Positions 15,401-21,934 of a DNA stretch of 23,112 bases are shown here, one piece after another. The DNA is from CAYNWT01 sp964485095 (GTDB lineage Bacteria; Planctomycetota; Planctomycetia; Planctomycetales; Planctomycetaceae). The stretch covers positions 1 through 23,112 of the forward strand of contig CAZAIB010000104.1 of assembly GCA_964485095.1 (NCBI GenBank), given 5' to 3'. The translations under genes and the position numbers were made by a program. Positions within the stretch are counted from its first letter, which is position 1; each line of letters starts with the position of its first letter. The notes below the pieces were generated by a model, which was not told the DNA's origin, searched no databases, and was given only the letters and a program-made list of their open reading frames with translations.

Positions 15401-17049
15401 TTGACTAGCGCCTGCTTTTCGAAGTCGACGCGTGACTGCAGGCTGACCAGACGAGCGCGATCGGCAGCCACTTTGTTGGCGGCGGCTTGCTCACGTGCTT
15501 CGGCTTCGGCCCTGGCGGCAGAAACGGCTTTGCGCAGTTCTTTGTGTTCGGTGGTGAGTTTCTCAAACTCGACGCGGTGCGTTTCGTCTGCGGCGGGCGG
15601 TACGACGGTTTCGAGTTCGGTCAATTCGCGTTTAGCTGATTCAATTTGGAACGCGAGGTCTTTGACGCGTTGTTGGTGGCGGGCAAGTTCCTGCGCGGCC
15701 GCCTTTTGACGAGCTTCCACGTCGGCTCGAGTTTCGACGATGGCGGTTTTCAGCCGGAAGTACTGGGTGTTAAGTGCACCAAGTTCAGCTTCGTTGGCCT
15801 GAATATCCAGGACTGGTGAGTCTGCCTGGATTCTTGCGAGTTTGTTTTGGCCGGTTTGGATTTTCGTGAGCAGCAGGGCTCGGTTCTTCGCGAGCGAATT
15901 GGCTCGCTCTTTGATTTCGTCGGTCGAGGCTGCCAGCAGGCTGGTGTGTCGGTGGATGTCGTTGACGATTGATTCGCGTTGTTTGGTGAGGCTTTCGATT
16001 TCAGCCTCCAGGTCGTCAACCTGTTGCGTGTCTAGGGGTTGCCGCAATGCTTCCAGAGACTCTGTGGATGACGCAATTTCCTGCTGCAGTTTTGCAACCT
16101 GCTGAGCGTTTGCTTCAAGGCGTTCTGCGTTGGCCCGGCGGCGTGTTTCGGCCGCTTCGGTTTCCGCAGCCAGCTGGTCTGCCAGTTCTGATTGCTGGGA
16201 CTGGAGGTTCGCTAGTTGGGCGTTTCGAATTTCGACGTCGGCCGGGTCAACAGTCTCAACCGTTTGGAGTTCCTGAAGCTGCTGTTCCTGTCCGGCAATC
16301 TGATCGCGCAGAGTCGCGATCTGTTGGTCCATACTGGCGGCTTCTTCTGATCGAACCGACGATTGCTGGACGATTTGTTGTTGCCGCTGGAATTCCTCAG
16401 TCAACGCATCGTGATGTGCCTGCAGTGACTTCAGTACGTTCGCGTTCTCTTCGAACTCAGCCGCCGACTGTTGCTGAACGTCCCGCGCCTGTTCGCGCAG
16501 TGATTCCAGTTGCGCGGTTCCATTGGTGATTCGCGATTGGAGTTCGTCAATCGCTTCTCGTTGGCCGCCTAGTCGTTCGGCTTCGAGCTTTTGTTGTTCA
16601 ACCAGATCCAGTTCGGCCTGGTACCGCTGTTCTTCCACGTCCACTGCGCCTTGCAGCAGTTGCTCAGCGTCAGCGTGGTCGTCGGCAGATTCGTAAGTCA
16701 ACTCATCGTCGTCTGATTCGGTCGCGACCATGGTTTCGACGACGACTTGCGATTCTTCTTCTTCTTCGTGAGCTTCAGGCGACGCGACAGTTGGTTCAGT
16801 GAGCTCAGCCGGAACCTCTGGCGGCGGCTCGACTTCGACTTCCGCTTCTGGTGGCGGCTCAACTGGCGGCTCTGCGTGAGCCTCAACGACTTTCGTTGAT
16901 GGGCCGATTATTGCGGCAGCAAGAAAGTCAGCCAGCGGATCGGAAACGGGCTTTCCATCCGGGCTTTTCTTAGAGTCGCGATTCTTACGATGAACCAAAT
17001 CGCTGGCGGTTCGTTTCTTGTCGACGTATCGCATCCGCGGGGCATCCAC
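12457..17049 (-). CDS. Giant coiled-coil membrane protein (paralogue B)
   Basis: The product has 1530 residues. The box YVDKKRTASDLVHR sits at 8-21, followed by a hydrophobic patch (DPLADFLAAAIIGPS, 37-51), a Pro/Glu-rich linker (about 60-125), and a coiled coil at about 130-1190. Helix breaks rich in Pro, Asp or Ser recur near residues 268, 339, 411, 483, 555, 622, 698, 826, 895, 969, 1046 and 1124, mostly about 70-78 apart. An acidic linker (1193-1320) and a basic RSRRRS stop precede six transmembrane helices at about 1332-1357, 1373-1390, 1400-1416, 1423-1446, 1463-1484 and 1487-1513. It is clearly paralogous to the downstream gene but lacks the zinc ribbon. The start is uncertain: GTG at 17049 is used because no ATG lies upstream in frame before a TAG, and ATG at 17034 is the alternative; neither has a good ribosome binding site. 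The role is unknown. Confidence 0.85.
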   Translation of the reverse strand: MDAPRMRYVDKKRTASDLVHRKNRDSKKSPDGKPVSDPLADFLAAAIIGPSTKVVEAHAEPPVEPPPEAEVEVEPPPEVPAELTEPTVASPEAHEEEEESQVVVETMVATESDDDELTYESADDHADAEQLLQGAVDVEEQRYQAELDLVEQQKLEAERLGGQREAIDELQSRITNGTAQLESLREQARDVQQQSAAEFEENANVLKSLQAHHDALTEEFQRQQQIVQQSSVRSEEAASMDQQIATLRDQIAGQEQQLQELQTVETVDPADVEIRNAQLANLQSQQSELADQLAAETEAAETRRRANAERLEANAQQVAKLQQEIASSTESLEALRQPLDTQQVDDLEAEIESLTKQRESIVNDIHRHTSLLAASTDEIKERANSLAKNRALLLTKIQTGQNKLARIQADSPVLDIQANEAELGALNTQYFRLKTAIVETRADVEARQKAAAQELARHQQRVKDLAFQIESAKRELTELETVVPPAADETHRVEFEKLTTEHKELRKAVSAARAEAEAREQAAANKVAADRARLVSLQSRVDFEKQALVNFQKAKPNEALRAELDKLSDEATQQQTLIGQHTQLKESLEAEHRELNQRRDELQAQVAANHEALESLAATAESGSSQTEKLRSEIKTLTEQQVEAAAKRRQAESDAAQRKHAAETELQQLTQHRDSIKNQLAADRGQLTTLANAIHVNSTEADALRSELRTLTDQLNDVHLTKQRTQAEAEHRRNATDAERQELIRQRDQLQAQLTSDADRLQTQLAALSEQHARVVSESRAIESQVTETRLAVAKQAEDYHRQIQTLQQEIESGQQTIHQFARSSDPQQFDALRAEILQLQKDAQELRQELRSRANQHAAAERAAQQREHEFLRQRDSLRNANEAARQKLKLTQPDAIDPADLEIRKAEIQSLTDERDSLEAQVAAEQARTETARRAAEEQLSGLNQQIANLQQDIGSRRETLHRLQQQTPDRRSELEETFRALTSEASAVQSQIQTANAELATRAAASQKQQATLTNQITSLTEQIDTDNAELERLRSELAQTSKPRPDNSEEIQQLVQQRRDVARQLAEAKVKLAETAADRKQRAKEFQQRAAEAERLQAEVTADWKEVKAIANELRDLEKATPVEEPDLAIVQAEREKSHAKLTQARARVQEHTQAAADNSQQTQDEVEQLRLAIEAEESETSLLVASLLNDEFDVPVQAAPDEQPDVELTSLLDEDAGDFDMPSLPDDEPSIALDHLPEELTDIGHDMSPDMDTQPAMKPFALTSDPSVVSPVAKTKFRSESRKPASHHDVDMTEADVEEEEDLSEEFKEQPDRSRRRSQGSSTKKMRIVLAGTILLTLAFVGIAVSAIAALALPHDGATWASFIQKATWIIPALTLPGLLCCAAIPRRAEARGECWWGLVAALVILGCIAFSPAEITGWTWMLIGAAGTLYAFLLQSYLAELSKFAQFRRDEELAESLISVTSVGAIIVAVAGISWLVGAPPGWVLAMANICLLALGILAAATTFLLARVTRNLMTELTVGQWSN
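12500..13062 (-). other. Six-helix C-terminal membrane module of paralogue B
   Basis: Residues 1330-1516 mirror the membrane module of paralogue A helix for helix. The IPRR loop after helix 2 corresponds to IPRV, and helix 4 runs into LYAFLLQSYLAEL and a charged loop (FRRDEELAESL). The module starts directly after a basic cluster, consistent with the coiled coil being cytoplasmic. Confidence 0.7.
14146..14355 (-). repeat. 70-residue unit in paralogue B, second copy
   Basis: Residues 899-968 align without gaps to residues 268-337, encoded at 16039-16248. Both begin DPAD-[VL]-EIR and share ETxRRxAxE and NLQQ/KLQQ blocks. The copies are 631 residues apart, so the coiled coil seems to have grown by duplication of whole segments. 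Confidence 0.7.
16039..16248 (-). repeat. 70-residue unit in paralogue B, first copy
   Basis: Residues 268-337, partner of the unit at 14146-14355. It starts at a helix break (VDPAD), as expected if breaks mark the borders of repeating structural units. Confidence 0.7.
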
Positions 17050-17300
17050 AACTGATATTCGGGCCGCTCCAAATGGAACCGGTTGGTCGCAACATGACGA
17101 CCCGATTGCTGATTGGCCCTAAGACAGCATTATGGTGTGGCCTTACCATGCCGATGTCCAGCCTCAAGATGGTCTCCGGGAGCCTGATTATTCAGGGATA
17201 TGGAATCAGCCAGAAAAGTCGGTTTCTTCGGACGACAGACGGTAAACCGGACTCGTTTTTCCGGTGTTCCCGACGGCTGGCTGCCTGGGTCCGGGGCCGA
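17050..17300 (-). promoter_or_regulatory. Upstream region of the coiled-coil genes
   Basis: This 251-base gap lies between the esterase gene and paralogue B, both on the minus strand. It should hold the promoter of the coiled-coil unit if that is separate from the esterase. No convincing promoter hexamers were found. A frame in phase with paralogue B extends upstream of its GTG to a TAG at about 17119 without any ATG. Confidence 0.4.
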
Positions 17301-18722
17301 CTATGGCGTGGCGGCTGTCGGATTTCCCCAGAGCCGGATTGCGTCGAAGTCTCCGGTGTCATCAAAACTGCCGATGCCAACGCGACCTGAGGTGAAGGTC
17401 TTATCCACCGTGGTCATGACGGGTTTTTCCATGTCGTCAAAGAAGACCTCAATTGCCCCGCTCGCGACGGTTCGTTTTACTCGAACTCGGTGCCAGCCGC
17501 GACTCCAGTCAGTACCCTCGGTTCGCTCTTTCGCGATGCTCACGCGAGGTTCGTCGTTGACCAGAAAGATTGAGTTCGCGTGCGCGTCTGCTTCGCGGCC
17601 GAGGTGCACGTAGTAGAAGTGCGATGGATCCTGGTGTCCGAAAAACAAACACAGGTCCTGGTGGCCGTAGACTTTATTCGTCGAACGCATGTCAACGTCC
17701 AGAACGAAGTCTCCTACCGGGTCGGACTTCAGCAACGCGATGTTGTGAGGCGAACGGACCTTCGGTTTGTAATCGCTTTTCTTTTTCGTGAGCGAGATAA
17801 ACTTGCGCTGGCCGACCTTGTTGGTTTTCCACGCGGCCGCCTCGGTGAACTCCCAGTTGTCAGTTCCCTTCTCGAAATCCTCAAACGCGACCAGCGGCAT
17901 GTCTGGGCCCTTGAGGTAGCGATTGCCAAAATCGCCCATTAGTGCCGTCAGCTCTTTCACGTTGGGACCTATCCCATGCCCGACGCCTTTCATTGGGTGT
18001 AGCTGGTTAGGGATCTGATTCTTCTTCAGTGCCGCTTGCAGAATTTCGGCTTGGTTGAACGGAACCAGACTGTCTTCGGTTCCGTGGAAAGTGATGACGG
18101 GCGGGTCGGTTCGATCGATGAATGTCGCGGGAGAGATGTCGGTAAGCTTCTCGCCGGCTTGCTCAAGCTTCGTACCAACCAGGGCTTCGACCATTCGCCG
18201 GCCTCGTTTGACTTCTTTGACGGCTCGCATGTCTGTGGGGCCGAAGAAGTTAATGACCGCTCGCGGGCGCACTTCGTTGGCGGCTTCTGTTGGTCGCATG
18301 GCCAGCGTCAGTGCCAGGTGTGCTCCAGCCGATTCGCCCACCAGGCCGATTCGTTCCGGATCGATTTTCAATTCCTTCGCGTGCTCGACAATCCACCGAA
18401 ACGCGTCGCGAACATCGTCTCGCTGAGCCGGCCATTGTGCTGCCTGAGAGAACCGGTACTGCACCGTTGCCGCGACATACCCCTGCTTCGCCATCGTCCT
18501 CATTCGGGAGTGGTACATGCTTTTGTCGCCCATGAACCAACCGCCGCCGTGTAGGCACATCATGACTGGCCGCATTTCGGTGTCGCCTTCCGGGAACGCA
18601 ATGTCCATCTTCAGTTCAGTCTTACCGCGCGTTGCGTAGACGACATCACGTCTGAACTCTTGAGCGAACACGGTCGAACCTGCCAGGCATGTAGTTGCAA
18701 CAATCAGAAGAAGGCGACGCAT
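17301..18722 (-). CDS. Secreted alpha/beta-hydrolase esterase with C-terminal concanavalin-like domain
   Basis: The product has 473 residues. A signal peptide covers 1-20 (MRRLLLIVATTCLAGSTVFA). The alpha/beta-hydrolase domain (about 25-270) shows the oxyanion-hole motif HGGGW at 58-62, nucleophile Ser131 in GESAG, acid Asp217 (HGTEDSLVP) and His249 (GVGHG). This is the pattern of carboxylesterases of the acetylxylan-esterase/BD-FAE group, which remove acetyl or feruloyl groups from plant or algal polysaccharides. Residues 275-473 resemble a LamG/DUF1080-type jelly roll that could bind glycans (FEDFEKGTDNWEF at the start, a terminal DFDAIRLWG strand). The frame is open for 67 more codons upstream, to 18923, but the ATG at 18722 is chosen because it begins the signal peptide and has GGAG 5 bases ahead. 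Domain fusion of this kind fits planctomycete polysaccharide degradation. The exact substrate is unknown. Confidence 0.9.
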   Translation of the reverse strand: MRRLLLIVATTCLAGSTVFAQEFRRDVVYATRGKTELKMDIAFPEGDTEMRPVMMCLHGGGWFMGDKSMYHSRMRTMAKQGYVAATVQYRFSQAAQWPAQRDDVRDAFRWIVEHAKELKIDPERIGLVGESAGAHLALTLAMRPTEAANEVRPRAVINFFGPTDMRAVKEVKRGRRMVEALVGTKLEQAGEKLTDISPATFIDRTDPPVITFHGTEDSLVPFNQAEILQAALKKNQIPNQLHPMKGVGHGIGPNVKELTALMGDFGNRYLKGPDMPLVAFEDFEKGTDNWEFTEAAAWKTNKVGQRKFISLTKKKSDYKPKVRSPHNIALLKSDPVGDFVLDVDMRSTNKVYGHQDLCLFFGHQDPSHFYYVHLGREADAHANSIFLVNDEPRVSIAKERTEGTDWSRGWHRVRVKRTVASGAIEVFFDDMEKPVMTTVDKTFTSGRVGIGSFDDTGDFDAIRLWGNPTAATP

Positions 18723-18727
18723 GAGAA

Positions 18728-18731
18728 CTCC
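18728..18731 (-). promoter_or_regulatory. Ribosome binding site that fixes the esterase start
   Basis: GGAG on the minus strand lies 5 bases before the ATG at 18722. It favours this start over the longer open frame reaching 18923. Confidence 0.6.
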
Positions 18732-18756
18732 GAAGGTCAGGGATGAAAGCAGGCAC

Positions 18757-18773
18757 GTATTGTGACACGATAC
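18757..18773. promoter_or_regulatory. Candidate operator upstream of the esterase
   Basis: GTATTGTGACACGATAC is an odd-length palindrome with 7 of 8 base pairs complementary around a central A, 34 bases before the esterase start. Its size and shape fit a dimeric repressor site, but no regulator gene is nearby. Confidence 0.25.
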
Positions 18774-19039
18774 AACGCCCAATGAAACCGCCCCAAGCCG
18801 CACGCAGGTTCTTGCCCATGCAGTCGCCCCTCGCCTGGCATCCGCTTCTGCCATTGATTTGTTTCTGCGTGATTGGAACCGCCCAGAGTGGCATGGTGAC
18901 CTGTTGAGGAGGCAATTGCTCATTCCTCACCGATAATCGGCTTTGGCTTTTAACGTGGTTTTGCGACTCAGGTTGGTCTGGCCGGTAGGATTTGTCGATT
19001 TTGGATGATCGTCTTTTCGGATCCCGCGTATAAGACAAC

Positions 19040-20266
19040 ATGAACGACGCGATGCAAGAACATGGGCCTGCGAAACCCGAGCAGCTAACTGTTGAGTTTA
19101 CCCCGCACTCGGGCGGTTTTGTGTTCACGAAGAAGCGAGGTGGCGGGCCGGGGTGTTTCCTGCTGCTGTGGTTGACAGGCTGGACTGTCGGGTGTGTTGG
19201 GTTAATCGGAGCCGTCTTCAATGACGTCTCTATGTTGCTTTTCGCAGTCCCGTTTTGGGTATCGTGGATTGCGGTCGCTTCGTTCCTTGTCTGGATTTAC
19301 TTCGGACGAGAAATATTGGTTGTGAAGCACGACAAAGCGCTGTTCCTGCGTCGTGCGATAATCACACTCACAACACGCTCGGTTCCGCGCGATGAGGTAC
19401 TTGGGTTTGGCGAGTGCCGAAGCAAGCATCAGGAGAATGATCAATATCTCTATGGAATCGAGATGAAAACGATGGGCAAACCAGTCCGGTTCGCATTTCG
19501 ACTGTCGCCCCGCGAACGAGAGTGGCTGATTCTTCAGATGAACCAGTCGCTTGGGCCGGATGCACCAACGGACAGCCCCGATTTAGAAGAACCTGACACA
19601 CAACCAACCGACGATACACCACGCCTGGCCGGGGGACTGACGAGACAGACGACGCGAGACGAACCGCCTTCTGACTGTAGCTGGGTACGCACAGACAACC
19701 CTGACCCGGAGTTCGAACAGCGCGGCTCAATGCCGTGGCCGTCGCTATTTGTTTTGCTGTTTGTCAATCTTTTCTGGAACGGCATCGTTTCTGTTTTCGT
19801 GATTGGGCTCTTCGGAGGGATGAAAGCTGAAGAGGTGCCGGAGGGCCTTGGATGGTGGGGGATGTTTGTGTTCCTCATCCCGTTCGAAGTCATCGGGCTA
19901 TCCATGTTTGGGAGGCTGATCTTTGTTCTTGCCGAACCATTTCGCAGAACGTGTTGGCGCTTTGAACGGTATCAGATAACGCGTCACATCCAGTGGCCAC
20001 TGATCAAGCGAAGCAAGACCTGGCCAGTCGAACAATTGGACCGCATCGAACTGCGCAGCGATGACGCGGAAGAAGAAAGCCAAACCATCACGTCGACTCT
20101 GAGTTCCAACAGCACAAACGAATCTGGCTTGGCCTTTGTGTCTGATAACAATGCCGATCTATGCACCATCGGCGACCTCACTCAGGGCGAAGCGCTGTGG
20201 ATCGCGGATGTCCTGCTTGATGAACGAGAGGATTGGTTTCGGCGACGGCGCAGCCTCAACGGATAA
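19040..20266 (+). CDS. Membrane protein with duplicated two-helix plus soluble-domain unit
   Basis: The product has 408 residues; I do not recognise the family. Four transmembrane helices are predicted at about 38-60, 63-88, 234-258 and 272-297. Each pair is followed by a soluble domain of similar layout. The first (about 89-172) runs GREILVVKHDKALFLRR, then VPRDEVLGFGE, then RFAFRLSPREREWLILQMN. The second (about 298-398) runs FRRTCWRFERYQITRH, then WPVEQLDRIELRS, then LTQGEALWIADVLLDE. The strand-rich pattern with a terminal helix resembles bacterial PH-like domains, which is tentative. An acidic, Thr/Pro-rich linker (173-232) joins the halves. The end carries RRRR at 401-404. No ribosome binding site is visible before the ATG; a second Met at residue 5 is possible. 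The stop codon lies inside the left end of the intergenic inverted repeat at 20262. Confidence 0.75.
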   Translation: MNDAMQEHGPAKPEQLTVEFTPHSGGFVFTKKRGGGPGCFLLLWLTGWTVGCVGLIGAVFNDVSMLLFAVPFWVSWIAVASFLVWIYFGREILVVKHDKALFLRRAIITLTTRSVPRDEVLGFGECRSKHQENDQYLYGIEMKTMGKPVRFAFRLSPREREWLILQMNQSLGPDAPTDSPDLEEPDTQPTDDTPRLAGGLTRQTTRDEPPSDCSWVRTDNPDPEFEQRGSMPWPSLFVLLFVNLFWNGIVSVFVIGLFGGMKAEEVPEGLGWWGMFVFLIPFEVIGLSMFGRLIFVLAEPFRRTCWRFERYQITRHIQWPLIKRSKTWPVEQLDRIELRSDDAEEESQTITSTLSSNSTNESGLAFVSDNNADLCTIGDLTQGEALWIADVLLDEREDWFRRRRSLNG

Positions 20267-20451
20267 ATGTCATGCAGTCTTGTACTTGGGGCCTCCGAGC
20301 GCCTCCGAGCCCCAAGGTCTTGCGGTGTGCATAGCTCGCAAGCGTTGATCGATATCTAAGCGTGGATAGGACGATCATTGAGATGGGTGAATCGCTCGTG
20401 CTTGGGGCTCGGAAGCCCGCAAGTACGGGACGCTCGCACCTGACATTTATC
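20262..20451. repeat. Intergenic inverted-repeat element
   Basis: GATAAATGTCA at 20262-20272 is exactly inverted at 20441-20451. Inside, TCCGAGCCCCAAG at 20304-20316 is inverted exactly at 20401-20413. The element is thus bounded and built from two head-to-head, partly degraded copies of one sequence of about 50-60 bases. The left copy also forms an 8-bp local hairpin (CTTGGGGC 20285-20292 with GCCCCAAG 20309-20316) and holds a tandem CCTCCGAG. The left border overlaps the stop codon of the preceding gene. No coding capacity. Confidence 0.7.
20285..20316 (+). terminator. GC-rich hairpin behind the membrane-protein gene
   Basis: CTTGGGGC and GCCCCAAG form an 8-bp stem with a 16-nt loop, starting 18 bases after the stop at 20266. 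There is no T-run, so if it ends transcription it is not a canonical intrinsic terminator. It is also part of the inverted-repeat element. Confidence 0.3.
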
Positions 20452-20535
20452 GATTGACGGACCAGTAGGTCAGGCTATGCCTGACGATTCTGCTCAACCC
20501 GTCACCTAAGAAACGAAGATTGGTTCAAAGAAACG

Positions 20536-21090
20536 ATGGCGTCGGTCGAACAGCAGGATGTCCCGGTACTCGCCGGCATTTGCCTCGCTCTTAAGATCGA
20601 ACATGCCGGCGAGTTTCTTGCTCGCAATTTAGATCGTCTTCCCGGCGAAGATCCGAAGCAGTTCACCGAATACCTAAAAACGCCCGGCGATCAGACCCGT
20701 GGAGCGGCGTTGTTCACGGCGAACTGTGCGGGGTGTCATCAGGTGGCCGGTCGCGGCAAACAAGTCGGTCCGAACCTGGACGGTATTGGCACTCGTGGTC
20801 TGAACCGGTTGGCCGAAGACGTGCTCGCCCCCCAACCGCAACGTCGACAGTAACTTCCGCGCGACAACACTGGTGACCGATGACGGCAAGGTTCACACCG
20901 GCCTGCTAAGACCAACCACCGGCGTGCTGACGGTGATTGTGAACAGCGACGGCAAAGAGATTCGTGTTCCGACAGAATCAATCGATGAGAAGACAACCTC
21001 GCGGCTCTCTCCGATGCCCGGCAATGTGAAAAGCTGTCGCCTGCTGAGTTCAACGACCTGATGGCGTACTTGTTGTCGCTCGGCAATTAG
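20536..21090 (+). pseudogene. Truncated, frameshifted remnant of a PVC-type haem-binding cytochrome c protein
   Basis: This stretch encodes the C-terminal end of a planctomycete haem-binding protein in three successive frames. The first part holds a CAGCH motif (residues 64-68 counted from 20536) and QVGPNLDGIG. After a C-run at 20828-20833, where one extra base shifts the frame, the family sequence continues as PNRNVDSNFRATTLVTDDGK and ends in SRLSPMPGNV. Near 21029-21032 one base is missing in an A-run, after which KLSPAEFNDLMAYLLSLGN reaches a TAG at 21088-21090. The two shifts compensate. Intact relatives normally carry a long N-terminal beta-propeller/dehydrogenase-like part; only about 185 C-terminal residues are present, and the open frame begins near 20479 without a start region. 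Both shifts sit in homopolymers, so assembly error is possible, but the large 5' truncation argues for a true remnant. Confidence 0.82.
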
Positions 21091-21157
21091 CGATGCAGTG
21101 CGTTTGGCTAAGTGCGATTCTTACCCGCACGACTGGAATTAGCCGACCAACCCTCAG

Positions 21158-21934
21158 GTGGCGACGCACCAGGTTCGGTTCCACGGTGAAAGCGTCCGCA
21201 GCTCTACGCGTGTGACGGTCGGCAAAGTACGTTTTTGGGTGGATACTGAAAACGAAAACCAGAATAGGCGGCCGTCCAAGGCCCCGCCAATTGTTCTGTG
21301 CTGGCAGGTCCTGTCACAGTTGAGTGTGTTTGCATTGACTGCATCCACGACGATTGCCGTCGGATACTTTGCGATGACTGGCAAGCACCCTCTGGCAATG
21401 GGCGGCATAGCAGCGGGTGTGGCTGACTGGAACAACTTGACGGAGGCCAGAATCTTCCTTAGGTGCTTTGCACTGACCATGGCAACGGGAGTCGCACTTG
21501 GGACCTACCTGATTGACGACTTGCGGATTCCTTCGTTTTGCGGATTCCTGCTGTCCGTCTTCTGGATCTGGCGTGTTGGATCAGTCAGTGAAGTCTCACT
21601 CGCAATTCTGGCAGGCGTTCTCCTCGGTTTGATTGTCGGTCATGGACTCAATCGAGCCACAACGTCAAAAAAGCCGCGCGCGTTCTCCCGGATTTCAACT
21701 CGTCTTTGCGCTTGGCTGCTAATCGTAACCATCATGCTGCAGGTTTATTCTACGACTACCGACACGCCGATTCCGATGTGGGTTTGGGTTCCGGTTGCCT
21801 ATTTCAAGTTTGGCGTTCATTCGGCGGGCTCATTTTTTTCGCTGTACTGGAGAGCCCAAAAAGACATCGAGAATGAGTTCGGCCAATTGACTAATCGGCT
21901 GCAGGAACCCGGTTCAGCTTCAGCTGAGGTTTGA
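21158..21934 (+). CDS. Multi-pass membrane protein of unknown function
   Basis: This frame gives up to 258 residues from a GTG at 21158. The first 40 residues look unlike a natural N-terminus, and a GTG at 21239 (giving 231 residues, beginning M-DTENENQNRR) is a plausible alternative. Neither has a visible ribosome binding site, and no ATG occurs until residue 73. Counted from 21158, hydrophobic segments are about 43-71, 97-119, 125-141, 145-163, 181-199 and 205-228, giving five or six helices and a polar tail that is mostly charged (AQKDIENEFGQLTNRLQE). No family motif was recognised. It follows the cytochrome remnant by 67 bases on the same strand, with no shown link to it. Confidence 0.6.
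   Translation: MATHQVRFHGESVRSSTRVTVGKVRFWVDTENENQNRRPSKAPPIVLCWQVLSQLSVFALTASTTIAVGYFAMTGKHPLAMGGIAAGVADWNNLTEARIFLRCFALTMATGVALGTYLIDDLRIPSFCGFLLSVFWIWRVGSVSEVSLAILAGVLLGLIVGHGLNRATTSKKPRAFSRISTRLCAWLLIVTIMLQVYSTTTDTPIPMWVWVPVAYFKFGVHSAGSFFSLYWRAQKDIENEFGQLTNRLQEPGSASAEV

Larger units (their letters stand above)
18723..19039. promoter_or_regulatory. Divergent intergenic region between esterase and membrane-protein genes
   Basis: This 317-base gap carries the promoters of two divergent genes. It holds a 17-bp near-palindrome at 18757-18773. TATAAG ends 5 bases before the ATG at 19040, which would be a leaderless arrangement if it were a -10 box, but it lacks a matching -35 element. Nothing else was recognised. 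Confidence 0.35.

Noticed and set aside
9268..17049. The coiled-coil genes as SMC/Rad50-type ATPases or chemoreceptors
   Set aside because: No Walker A or B motif, hinge, HAMP or methyl-accepting signalling tip was seen; the C-termini are polytopic membrane modules instead.
17246..17265. ACCGGA-8 nt-TCCGGT hairpin 36 bases after the esterase stop as an intrinsic terminator
   Set aside because: The stem is only 6 bp and is followed by TTTACC, not a T-run; the chance of finding such a stem in a gap of this size is high.
18723..18923. N-terminal extension of the esterase by 67 residues
   Set aside because: It would bury the signal peptide inside the protein and ignore the GGAG site placed 5 bases before the ATG at 18722.
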